A DNA stretch of 64,000 nt from Pratylenchus scribneri (taxonomy: Eukaryota > Nematoda > Chromadorea > Rhabditida > Pratylenchidae), in contig JAQSEB010000043.1 in NCBI GenBank assembly GCA_030063045.1, positions 186,001 to 250,000 of the forward strand, written 5' to 3'. The notes under the pieces are model-generated. The model did not search any database, was not told the origin of the DNA, and saw only the letters and a list, made by a program, of their open reading frames with translations. The position numbers and the translations under genes were made by a program. Positions within the stretch are counted from its first letter, which is position 1. Each line of letters starts with the position of its first letter. This document shows positions 12,649-24,600 of the stretch, in pieces.

Positions 12649-15600
12649 TTACCGATTCGTTTTATCTTCACAATTTTCCTTTATTTTAAGTTTAAGTGCA
12701 TCCAATGTTTTGCCTTTTTCCTCTCGTCTTTTTCTTTCAGCCCAAGCTAAATTTGTTTTTACATTTCAAAAAATTACAAAATATTTTCTATCTTTTACCA
12801 TGTGGATTTGTTGGTAGTATTGTTTCTCTTGATTGTTTATCAACATTCTTTCCGATTGGATTATCCAATGATTGTTGAAATTTAATAGCACTAGAGTTGG
12901 AAATATGTAGAGTATTTTGCCCTTGATGGATTTGCATTGATCTTGTTGATTGTAGTAATGACTTTTTTCCTTTCATTGATTCCTGAATTTATATTTTAAG
13001 TAAACGAGTTAAAAATTTAAAGTACCCTATCTCGATTCTAGAAATTTCGAAAAAATTTTTGGATAATTTTCTGATAGTAGTATTTAGTACACTTTTTCCA
13101 CAGTTTGATCTTTGATCCCTTAGCTCGATCCTATCGGGCTAAGTGATCACTGATCCCTTAGCCCAATCCTATCGAGCTACTTTAGAAGATTAATCTCTTA
13201 ATTACGTCAAATAATTAATTGACACATTATGTCTATTTATTGTAGAGACACAATTAACTTTTTAATCTTAAATTTTTTAAGAAATTAATTAATTTTTTAA
13301 GAAATTAATTAATTTTAAATTAATTACTAATTATCTTAAATTTTTTAAGAAATTAATTAATTTTTTAAGAAATTAATTAATTTTAAATTAATTACTAATT
13401 ATCTTAAGACAATTTTGAATTACCATTGGCAATTCAAAAATTCCTCGACCCGACCGGGAATTGAACCCGAGCCGAGCCGACCAAAATAAATCCATAGCAT
13501 TCACCTTTCGGCTATTCGGCCATTGGATGAGGGAACATTCAATTTCGCTCATATACCATCCACTACCTCCAACCAATTCCCCTTTTTCCCTCATGAGTGA
13601 AAAGGAGGACCATTGGTTTTTGACTTGTGAAAACAGAAGGGATATTGATCATTGATCCCTTAATCCTATTCTATCGAATTAATTTCCAAATTTTTCTTTA
13701 TTATCCCAATTAATTTTTTATCTTTTTCCAAGATTAAAATAATTATCTAATACATTTAATTACATTAATTTTAATAATATTTAGGCCACTGTAAGGAATA
13801 ATGTGGGCGCTGCAAGGAATAGAACGGAGAAAACAGGAGAAAACCAAATTCATCTCTCATTCATAAAGGGGTATTGGTTGGGGAAGCAAAAAAGAAGGAA
13901 AGTCCCATTTTCTCCGTTCGCCGAAAGGAGAAAACAGGAGAAAACCAAATTCATCTCTCATTCATAAAGGGTTATTGGTTATAAAGAGACTGATAATTAA
14001 TCTAATTTTGATTATTCAAAAATGAAGAGATAAGGGCATAAAGACTGACAAGAAGAGTTAGGGACGCAAAGGCTGATGGAAAGAAATGATGTGGGTAATA
14101 ATAAATATGGGCAAAGGATGAATGCATGGTCTATTTAAGCAATCATTTGTGTTCAATTACACTCATAAAAATGTTCTTTTCACCCTTCACCCTAATTTTA
14201 GCCGGAGCCACCGGTTCTGGAAAAACACAATGGTTGTTGAAGCTTCTAAAGCATCGAGAACAATTGATCGATCCACCACCACAGAAAGTACTCTACTGCT
14301 ATGGCGAATTGAATGACGCAATTATGCGATTGAAAACCGAAGAGGGAGTGGAAACATATAATGGCGTTCCTGATGAGGAAATGATAAAATCCATGCCAAA
14401 ACCTTTGCTTCTCATTTTGGATGATCTAATGCTGGACACAAAAAATGATTTTCTTGACCTCCTATTCACTCGTGGATCCCACAATTGGAACACTAGCGTT
14501 GTGTTTGTGACTCAATCCATATTTGGAAGGAATATTCGTACGGCACGGAACAATGCCCATGTGCTTGTTTTGATGCGTAGCCCATCGGCCCAATTGCAAT
14601 CAAAAACAATTGGTTCACAATTATTTCCCGGGAGATTGAATTATTTTATGGAGGCTTGGACAGATGCCACTCATGAACCCTTTTCATATTTGGTAATCAA
14701 TATGCACCCAAATGCACCTGAATATTTGCGTTTGTCAACGGACATTTTTCCTGGAGAAAAGCAAAAAATTTATCTTCCAATTGATTGAGTTGGATTGATC
14801 AGGGGTCTATATAAATGCAAAAAAATTAATAAAAAATCAAAAATAGAATGACATATCAATTTAGTCCATATATACGAGATAATTTAGAATTTTTGCAACA
14901 ACTCTCAAAAACTAAATCGGATAAAAAGAAAAACTCGTTTATATTGAACGCAAACGCCGATCAAATTTTGGCAATTGTTGAAATTTGTGCAAATATTTTG
15001 CGCTATAATTTCATTTTAACTCCCCAACAGAAAAAACGTTTAATAAAATTTGCCGATTATTATCGCGCAATTGCTAGGGCACGTACCGAAAAGACTGCGC
15101 GAAGGCGTATTCAACAGGGAAGTGGCTTAGCACTGGGTGCAATTCTGTTGCCCATTGTCGCAACATTGGCCGAACATTTTGTCAAAAAAATATTGCCACA
15201 ATGAGACACACCCGAAAAATGGTCATAATTCCTGAGGCAGAATACAAAATCCTATTGAGTTTGATAAACCGAACATCGGGGGATGATTTACAAAATGAGA
15301 AGTCCAAATTGGATGCAAAAATAGCCACCACTCTGGATAATGCTAAGCTGGATCCGGACATTAAGCAGAAGCGTTATAATCTCCTATACAAACAAAGGAG
15401 ACAAATGAGAGATTTGATTGAAAACATGCCACAAAAAGTGGTGATACAAAATCCTGAAACTGTACCACCGAATGTGGCTCCATATTTGGGTCTGAGCAAA
15501 CTTCCAAATGTAATTGATCCAAAAAGCGCAGATGATGATAGGAAAAAGGTTATCAGTAGATCATCCACATTAGCATCAACATCGGGAACAGAAAGATCTT

Positions 15601-18600
15601 CCATGTACACATCATCGGCACCTGAGGATGAAGGAGCCTCTTCTCAATATGAAACAGTGGAATCATCCATGGAGCAATATCAAATGCCGTCTGCGACACG
15701 AAAAAAGCTGATTGAATTGGTCCAGTCAAATCCCAAAAGATTTGCCATTGCCCCGAATGGTGAAATCCTTAGCTATAGGAAACTAAATATCAAGGATAGC
15801 AACTTTAAAGCTTCAATAGACTATATTGCAGGCTTACGCGACTCTCCACCCAGAGGGCATAAATTTTTCGAGCAAAAACTCCGGAAAGATCCAGAGGCAC
15901 AAAAAATTATCATGGGAAATTTTGCTGAAAATGTTCAACAATCGGGAAGCGGTGGTGCTGCCAAAAATCAACATAAAAAGCTTAGGTTTGCCACCAAACT
16001 CAGGATTATAAAAACGCCAGGTCTTCAGAGAATACCTCCCCAAAAACAAAAATTCAAACCTCAACTATGGGCAAAACTTTGATTAACAATTTACTCAACG
16101 CACTCTTTTACAAGCTAAAATCTCCGGCTAGCTACACAGGAATACAGGCACTTTATACCGAAGCAAAGAAACACAATCCTGCAGTTACAATGAAAGATGT
16201 TGAAACATTTTTGCATAATGAGCGCACTTGGACATTGTACAAACCGGCCAGGAAACGCTATAAGCGACTAAAAACCATTCCCTCGGGTCTGAACACAGAT
16301 TGGCAATGTGATTTATGCATCTTTGATGACCTCAAAAATCAAAATGATCAATACCGTTACCTATTGGTTTGTATTGACGTCTTGAGTCGAAAAATTCATG
16401 TGGCACCCGCCATGACGAAGCGAAGCGACGATATGATTGATGCATTCAATAGGGTATTTGCAAAATCTAAAGTCATACCACATAAGCTGTATTCCGATTC
16501 GGGTGTGGAATTCCAGGCCAAAAAAATGCTGGATTATTTTCGCCAGAGAGACATTTTAAAGAGGGTAATGTACAGTCCTCATTTGCACGCCGGTGTTGTG
16601 GAGCGGGCCAACAAGACAATAAAGCTTCGGCTGTACAAATATTTTAGCCAAAATAACACTACGCGATGGGTGGAAGAAATTCAAAAAATTGTCGATGGGA
16701 TAAACAATAGTGTGAATCGCACAATTGGAATGACTCCAAACCAAGTCACATATGAAAATGCTCAAGAACTTTGGCAGAGGCTATATAAATCAGAAGAAGA
16801 AGAGGAAAAAAAGTCTCAAAAACGAAAAAACAAATTTTCACACGGAGATATTGTACGTATCGCTAAAGAGAAGGGCACATTTGGACGATCATTTCATCCA
16901 AACTATACGGACGAACTGTTTCGAATCACAAAAGTGAATCCCACCAATCCCCCATCCTATAGAATTGAGGATTTGGAGGGCAACAAAATTTCAGGCATTT
17001 TTTACGTACCCGATTTGGTCAAAACCACATTGGACACTACACATCGTATTGCCGAAGTGTTGAGGACACGAAAACGCAAAGGTGTGATAGAGCATTTTGT
17101 GCGCTGGGTGGGATATTCCGACAAGCATAACAGTTGGATCAAAGACTCAGATTTGATTACCCCTCCAATAGCTGAATAATTGCCCAAATGGATTCATTTT
17201 ACATTACCCTACCCAGCAATGATCCCTCCTATGAGAACAATAAGACGAGTCATTTCACCGTTAGGCTACCCGAAACATTGGAGCTTGACAATGCATGGAC
17301 CGTATCGCTTTCCTCAATCATTTATCCGATTTCATTTGCCACACTCGGTGCTGAGGATGAGCAATTTATCATTGTCAGCTACTTGGACCCAGAGGATAAG
17401 CAACAATCCGAAAAAATTATGATACCCTCCCTGAATTTCCATACAATCAAAAAGAGATGGAACAGAACATAAATGCCCTCATTCATCAGTATTTTACGCG
17501 CCGCACCGCAGAGAAGGGCACAACCTCATTGGGTTATACGGAAACCACCAACCGCAATAATAATCCAATTAGAATGAGAAGAGCAGCTGCAGAAACACAG
17601 CAACTCACTCAAATTCAAGAAAGCCAAGAAATTGCCGCAAAAGTGGCCGCACTAAAGCAAGCCAATCAGCAACAAATTCCGCAACAGCAGCAAACATTGA
17701 CTCCAATCCAAGAAACGGCTGATATACAGGCCAGAGTGGAACGGGAACGAGCTGAAAAACTTCGAATGGCCAAAGGTGCAGCAGAAAGAGCTTTGCGAGA
17801 CACTGGGAAAAACTATCAAAAATTACTGGAATTCATCACAAAGGCAACAAGCGCACTTGACAAAATCAATTCCCAATTGGCGGAAAAGCGAGTGGGAGAA
17901 AACGCTGCTGCACAATTGAATGAAAAAATTGCAAAAATCCGTGAGGAATTGGCCAAGCTACAATCCCTGGGTCTAATTAAGAACCATATCACGAAAATGG
18001 TCATATTGGAATTGTTGGCAATTATTTTTGTCCAAAGTAATGCCCTTAAAAAATTATTATTATATTGATTTCCATTTTATGTTTGCCCTTTGGCTATTAT
18101 TACTCGCCCACTACATTCCTGTTTATGCCCACTACAGTCCTTCCTTCATTTTGGTTCGTCCATAGCAGGTGAATTTCCCTTCCGACTACACTCCTATCTG
18201 TGCCCACTACAGTCCTTCCCTTCCCACTACATTCCTATTTGTGCCCACTACAGCTCTTCCCTTATGGTTCGTCCATAATTATTATAATACGAATTCAAAT
18301 AAATAAAAACTCACCCGAATACGTAGAATGAATTTCTCCTCGCCATTCTTTCGACTTTTCAATTGGAGGCCATATTGTTTGGCACCACCGCATGCATATT
18401 CCATGATGTGCCAATCTTCATATTCCCTTTGCATTTCTCCCAACATTTGCCCACTTTTGATTGGTTCACTACCTTTGGCGTGCTGGACGAAGATTGAATC
18501 GGTATCATAATGCCTAAGTAAATTGTTGAAATTTTCATGACTTAAAATTTCACCAATCCACTTACCAAGCCCTTATGAATCGATCTACTCGATAGCCATT

Positions 18601-21600
18601 GGTCAGTGCTTCCTCCAATTCAATATGGGTGACGGTTGGGACAAATGCTCGTTCCCGATCCGAATGGGGGCAATTGTGTGACTTTCGGGTATTGATCTTT
18701 TGAAATTGACGGGCGCATTTGTAGCAACAGCCAAAAATGAGTTGCTCATCAATTTTCATTGGCAAAACAGGCAGCTGCAATCCCCTAGGCGGAATGATCC
18801 TCACTTTGAGTAGCCCTTTGTAGGGAATATGTTCAGGGCGTGTCCATTCCACGTGAGTTTCTGAAGGCACAACAATATCGGGCAAACCAATGGGATATTT
18901 GGTAGAGAAGTTGATAAATGGATATAAGCTATAAAATTATAATGTATTTTCCCAAAAATTCCATTTTTCTATGGTCATATCCGTTTAGTAAGAGGGAAAG
19001 CACTGAAGGGCGAATGGCGGGGCAAGGAAGATGGGCAGCTAGTGGCTAACCCTACAGGAAGAAACGAATAGGGAGCAAAGGAAATGGGCAGCCAGTGGCT
19101 AGCCACCTGGAAGAAGAGAATAGGGAGGGAATAGGGAGTAAGAGAAATCAGCAACTATGAGCATTGCAAACTGGAAGGAGAGAGAGTTTCATTAATTGGT
19201 ATCCGTCCAATAGGATAGTGGGACGGACACAGGATAGGGGGAAGGCAGCAACAGGATAGGGGGAAGTAACGCAAGATAGGGGGAAGTAGCAGCAGGATAG
19301 GGGGAGAAAGAAGAGAATAGCAGGATAGGGGGAAGCAACAGCAGGATAGGGGGAAGTAGCAGCAGTATAGGAGGTAAACAGTAGCAGGACTCTTAGCCAT
19401 GTCCGTTTGAATGGACATATTTCTTACATAAATGGCACTCCCTTTTTACTTGCTGGTCATATCCGTTTAACCAACCTGATTATATCATAAACGGAAATTT
19501 CTGTAGCCTCATCTGCCTTGGCGAATAAAGCCAGGGGGCCCGTGCGGCCGCCATGAAATGCCTCTCTCTAAATGAATGGAAGCATTTTTTTCGATTTGAT
19601 TTGAAATTCCTACTGGATCGATTGGGCCCTTTTCACGGCCCAAATCGCTAAAAAAATCATGCATTTTTTTGGCCTCTTCAAATTTGGCTTGTGCTTCTCC
19701 ATCGGGATAAGTAACCAACACTGCCGCCAATTGCATTTGGGCGGCATTTTTTTCGGCCTTTTTAAGCTCAGCCATTATTTGGCATTCCCTATGCATTTTT
19801 AACAAATGAAAATTTTTTTAAAAAATTTGCTCACCAAATCTCCTCCACGTCAATTGTGCTGCCATCCACATCTGGGCGTCTCAAAATGGCAAGTCTATTC
19901 AGGGTTTGTGCATTCAAATCCATGGCCCTCTTTTTGTCAACCAATTCATCAGTTGCGGCAAAACATTTTAGGCATCTTAAAAAACAATTATTCAAAAAAA
20001 AAACAATTTGCAATTTACCCGTGAAAATAACAGCCCAATACTTCCAAACATTTTTGCTGTTCCGGTATCCATCCATCCAGCTTGAAGCCTTTGTAGCGCT
20101 TTTCCAATCCATTGCCAGCATGTTGAATATACACTCCATCTCGATGGGTTCGATATTCTAAATATTTGATTGCCAACACACTGGCTCGCTCATTCCTCTC
20201 ATAGCCCCGCTCAGGGCAAATGGCAATTTGCTCCTTGCCCATGAACATTGAGGTGTAGATATTCATGCATAACTTGGCCAGAGTTGGGGAAAGAGGCAAA
20301 GGATCAGCTCCCTGCGTGACATTGGCAATGAAAATTTTTCGAAATGCCAATATGGCCTTGAGCAAAATTTCCGTGTCATTGCGTGCATATTCACGCAATT
20401 GGTCGGGCAGATAGAATGGCATGCTTTGGGCATTTGCTTGATACCACCGTTTGAATTCCCTGTATTTTGGCTCACTCATTGAACCTATCAACATCATCAA
20501 TTTAATGAAATCATAAAATTTACCGGGACAGTAGTCCTCCTCGGGGGGTAAATGAGTCAATTTTTTGGCAAAATTCTCCGGACGATTGAACAAATGGGGA
20601 AAGTGGTGTTTCGGTTGAACATCCAAAGCAAATGTGGCTGGCAAATCGGCCAATGGCACGGACATTAGCAAATAACTGTCGCGAAATATCAATTTGCTAT
20701 GTTTCCGGCTCAATTTCATTGTGAATTCATAGATTTTGAGGCCTATCATGCTGGGCTCGGGTTTTCGCCCGGATGCTGCCAAATAATTGAACACAAAATG
20801 TGAGTCATAACGGGCGGCATTGTGTGCAAATATGATTGTATCAAATTTATTGTCAAATGCCCTCAAAAGCCATTCGCTGAAATCTCTGATGCAATCCGCA
20901 CCTTCCGCCTCACTCCAATCAAACATTTTTTGCGGGCCACATATGCGGCAATTGTCATCCGCTTCATTTTGTTGACCATCCTCGCATCGGGTACATGTTA
21001 TTCGAACACTGACATAGTTGACCACATGCAACCGAGTTCGTTTGTCCAATTGTTCATTCTGGCGGCACTCAAAATCATAAACCTGTCGGAATAATTTTCA
21101 TTGCACAATTTCAATTGCAAATAAAATAATTACCAAAATTCGATAGTCCCTCTTTTTTATCTTCAATTTTTGAACAAAGCAGCCCCGCTTGTCATGGTAA
21201 ATTCGGCATCGTTGGCAATATTTGGTCCCGCATTCGTGGGGTTCCCGCCAATCAAACAAGTAGACTCGATGGCATTCCCCACATCTTCTCCACTTTTTGC
21301 AAACATCTGCCTTATGGGCTTCATAGCACCTATTTTATAAAAAAATACACTCCAAAAATTCCCCAAAAAATCACTACTCACTCTTCATTGAAAAATTCCC
21401 GATTGCATTGAGGGCATTCAACGAAAAAGTCGCCTTGATCAGGGCAGGGATGCCCATAGCCGACACGGCAACAATAATAGCATCGCGCTTTGCAATCCAC
21501 CTTGTGATAAACGTCGTGACTGTATGAGCTCTCGCATTCTGTGCACCATTGCCTTCCCATGCAGGGGAAGAAGCGGTTAACTTTTTTGATTGCCTCCCAA

Positions 21601-24600
21601 TGGTTGTCTTTCAAAAATATGTAAATGTTGTAAGGCCTAATGTGTCCATCACTCCAAATTGGGCGGACATTTATTTCGGGCGCATGCTCAAAAGCAAAAA
21701 TACGGAATTTGTATTCGAATTTGGCATCAAAATATGCTTGCACAATTTCCAGATGTTCTATTCCATATGCTTTTTGATCTTTTGGGATGTTTGCCTCTTT
21801 CATCATCACAAGAACTTCATTCAAGACTCGTTGTTTGTTGTCCTTGAAGCGTTCGAATTGGTTACTATTCATGAAATTGGTCGATTTCGATTGGCCCTTC
21901 TTTGCCATATCATTGAGTACTGCATCTTCACGATGACGTCTTGCCAAAATGAGGGCGTAGAAGAGACAAAATGAGTCATTGGTGGACCATTTCACATTGA
22001 TTCTTTGCTGATCATTGTAGCCAAAATGCTCATTTGCGTCAAATTTTGAGGCGGAAAATGAAATTTGTTCTTCGGTTTTGCCAGCTCCGGTTGGCGGTGT
22101 CACACATGTGATTATCAGCTCCATTGGATAGGAGATTAGCAGTGACCTTTTATCCATGCCCTCCTCCCCATCACTTTGACCAAGCCGCTCTAATTCATTG
22201 ATCAAAACTTCGGCACTGTTTTGCTCAATTGGTCGAACTGGAAGAGTGATTGGCTGGTCCAAACCACGGCCAAATAGTAAAAGACTAAATTTTGTGACCT
22301 GAAAATTTATAAAAAATATTATTAAAAAAGCAAATTATAACTTTATACTTTTTATAAAAGAAAATACAAGATCTTCCTATGCACACCTACGTCTCACCCT
22401 TTATATTTTTGCATCCAAATTTTGCCCCTACGTCCTTCCTACGTCCCGCGAGTAAATATTCCACCCACCTTTCTTCCATTTAGCTTTTCCGCCTCACTAA
22501 TGGCCAATGTGATTTGATCATCGATGGCATCCAACAATTCATCCAACGGTTCCTCGATCATCGGGCTCATTGTGAATTTTGAAACAACATCGGTTAGGCC
22601 GAATTTTGGCAATCGGCTGGCCCGAACCGAATGTAGTGTAAAATGTTTGCCCGTGAATAATCTGTTGGAAGCAGGCTTAGAAGCGATAATTTAAATTTTA
22701 CACTTACTCTTTTGATGAATGATCAATAATTTGGTCATCAAAATCACTTTCTTCCGTTTCGGATGGGACAGTCATTCGTCGTTTTTTGGAGGATGGACCT
22801 GACCCAAATTGTTGTTCATATTCTGCTTCATCATTTTGATCGTCAGAATCGGAATATGGAACAAGACGTGGATGATCAATTTGATTTGAGGAGGATTGAT
22901 GTTGGGGGGAATTAGATTGGGAATCTCCACTTTCGTAATTTTGCATTTTTTCTAAAATTTTATTCAACAGTGATTAAATGTGGGCTACAATTACGCGATC
23001 GCGAAAATTTAATCAAATTTGAATATTCATTTATTCTTCAATTCCTCATTCTTTCATTTCTTCGTCGTTGACCGCTTCAATGTTGCTGCTCACTAATTGG
23101 CCAGTAGTCGATTCATCCGTTTTGGTGGACGAGGACGATGATTGGCCCAAATAGCGCATTTTATAGCTCATTTCTTTATTGTTGAGACGGCATTTGGGAC
23201 AGAAATGGAGCTCAATTTTGCAGCCATCATCCTCCCCCATATCCACAACCTTCGACAGCTTTCGGTCCTCGTGACACAACGCGAATGGTCCAACGAGGAA
23301 ATGCATTTGGAGGAGGGTAAAATCGGTTTTTGGGTTGTTCTTTTTGGGAACGGGGATTGAAGCACTCATATTGTTTTGATATTTAATTTTCTGGAAAATG
23401 AACTTTTTTGAGAAATTTTTTTCCAAATTTGAAAGAATATATTTGTATTTTAATTAATTTATTATGAATAAATAATTAAATTAGGATTTATGAAACGTAT
23501 TTTTAATATATGATTAAGAATAATTAAAATGTATAATAAAAATAATATATGGGTTGAATTTAATTTTTAAATATTTCTATAAAAATAAAATTTTTCCGAG
23601 AGGCAAATATTTTTAATAAAATGAATAAAAGGGTTTATATTATTATGAAAAAATGAGAAATATTTTTAATTAATTAAATCGCCAATGCCATAATAGAATC
23701 ATTCAATCGATCAATCAAAAAGGCTGGGACGTAGGATGGACGGAGGAGTAAAATTTTGAAGGTAAAAATAAAAAGGCTGGGACGGAGGGATAAAAATAAG
23801 AATGCAAAAATATAAAGGCTGGGACGCAGGGGTAAAAATATGGATTGGAAAATAAAAAGGTCGGGACGTAGAAAGGACGTAGGGGCATTAAGGATAAATG
23901 CTGGGACGGAAGAAGGACGGAGGAGTAAAATTGTAGGTAAAAATATTTGCTTACTTGTAGAATTTTTAGGAAATATGAATTAAGATTCATATATAATGGA
24001 TAAAAGGGGGAATCCATCAATATATGACATTGTAAAATCATTGAAGTGTTATTAATTTTTAAAAACAAATCCGCAGCAATCCTCCATATTCAACCTTTGC
24101 GCAATAGTTATTCCCCTCTTACAAAGTGTTCGTCAATATTTGTCGGATAAGGTACATTGATGCAATAGACCGTAAATTATTGGCCAAAGATTTGGATATT
24201 AACGATTTTTTTCCAGAAAAGAATAATGGTTCCTCTTTTTGTTAGTAAGATTTAAAGATTAAGGAGTATAAAGAAAAAGAAATTCTTGTCATTTTAAATG
24301 GGAAAATGTTAGATTAGCGTTGAAAATGATATGAAAGAGAAATAGGCTAATTGATTAATCGCCATTTTTATTAAAATTAAGAGTAAGAGAATGTTAAAAA
24401 TGATATAAAGAAAAAGATTAATTTTGGTCGTCTGTGCCCACTACAGTCCTTCCCTTCCCACTACATTCCTATTTGTGCCCACTACAGCCCTTCCCTTATG
24501 GTTCGCCATAACATGTGAATTTCCCTTCCCAATACACTCCTATGCGTGCCCACTACAGTCCTTCCTTTATTGGCATAAATATTATTAAAATTAATGTAAT

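Larger units (their letters stand above)
18315..22946 (-). pseudogene. polB: Polinton protein-primed DNA polymerase B (pPolB), 9 exons, 3'-truncated
   Basis: Exons on the reverse strand: 22946-22708, 22661-22469, 22298-21382, 21329-21134, 21082-20019, 19975-19835, 19788-19476, 18928-18566, 18513-18315 (about 1,208 codons). The N-terminus is Ser/Asp-rich. Exons 3-4 carry a Cys/His-rich zinc-binding region (CTECESSY, CYYCCRVG, CPQCNREF, CGECHRVY, CQRCRIY). Exon 5 starts with exonuclease I (VYDFEC), then exo II (FAHNAARYDSHF, about 600) and exo III (YARNDTEIL). Polymerase motif A is split by intron 7 (YDIIS, then LYPFINF). Motif C is HYDTDSIF and the KxY-like region is CGGAKQYGLQ, both in exon 9. 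Motif B (KxxxNSxYG) and everything after exon 9 are missing, and exon 7 needs a one-base shift near the AGAGAGAG run (about 19565-19575). The enzyme would replicate the element from a terminal protein; this copy is probably inactive. Confidence 0.85.

Noticed and set aside
13388..13594. 68-codon reverse-strand ORF, repeated at 24775-24981 (+)
   Set aside because: Both lie in the Polinton TIRs and cover the tRNA-like module; frame conservation follows from TIR identity, with no start context or domain.
19229..19388. Regularly spaced repeats resembling a CRISPR array
   Set aside because: Units are directly tandem or nearly so, without unique spacers of constant length, in a eukaryotic transposon; the same applies to the other arrays in this window.
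19155..19418. Reverse ORF of CCYFPLSCC repeats
   Set aside because: Translation of the minisatellite inside polymerase intron 7.
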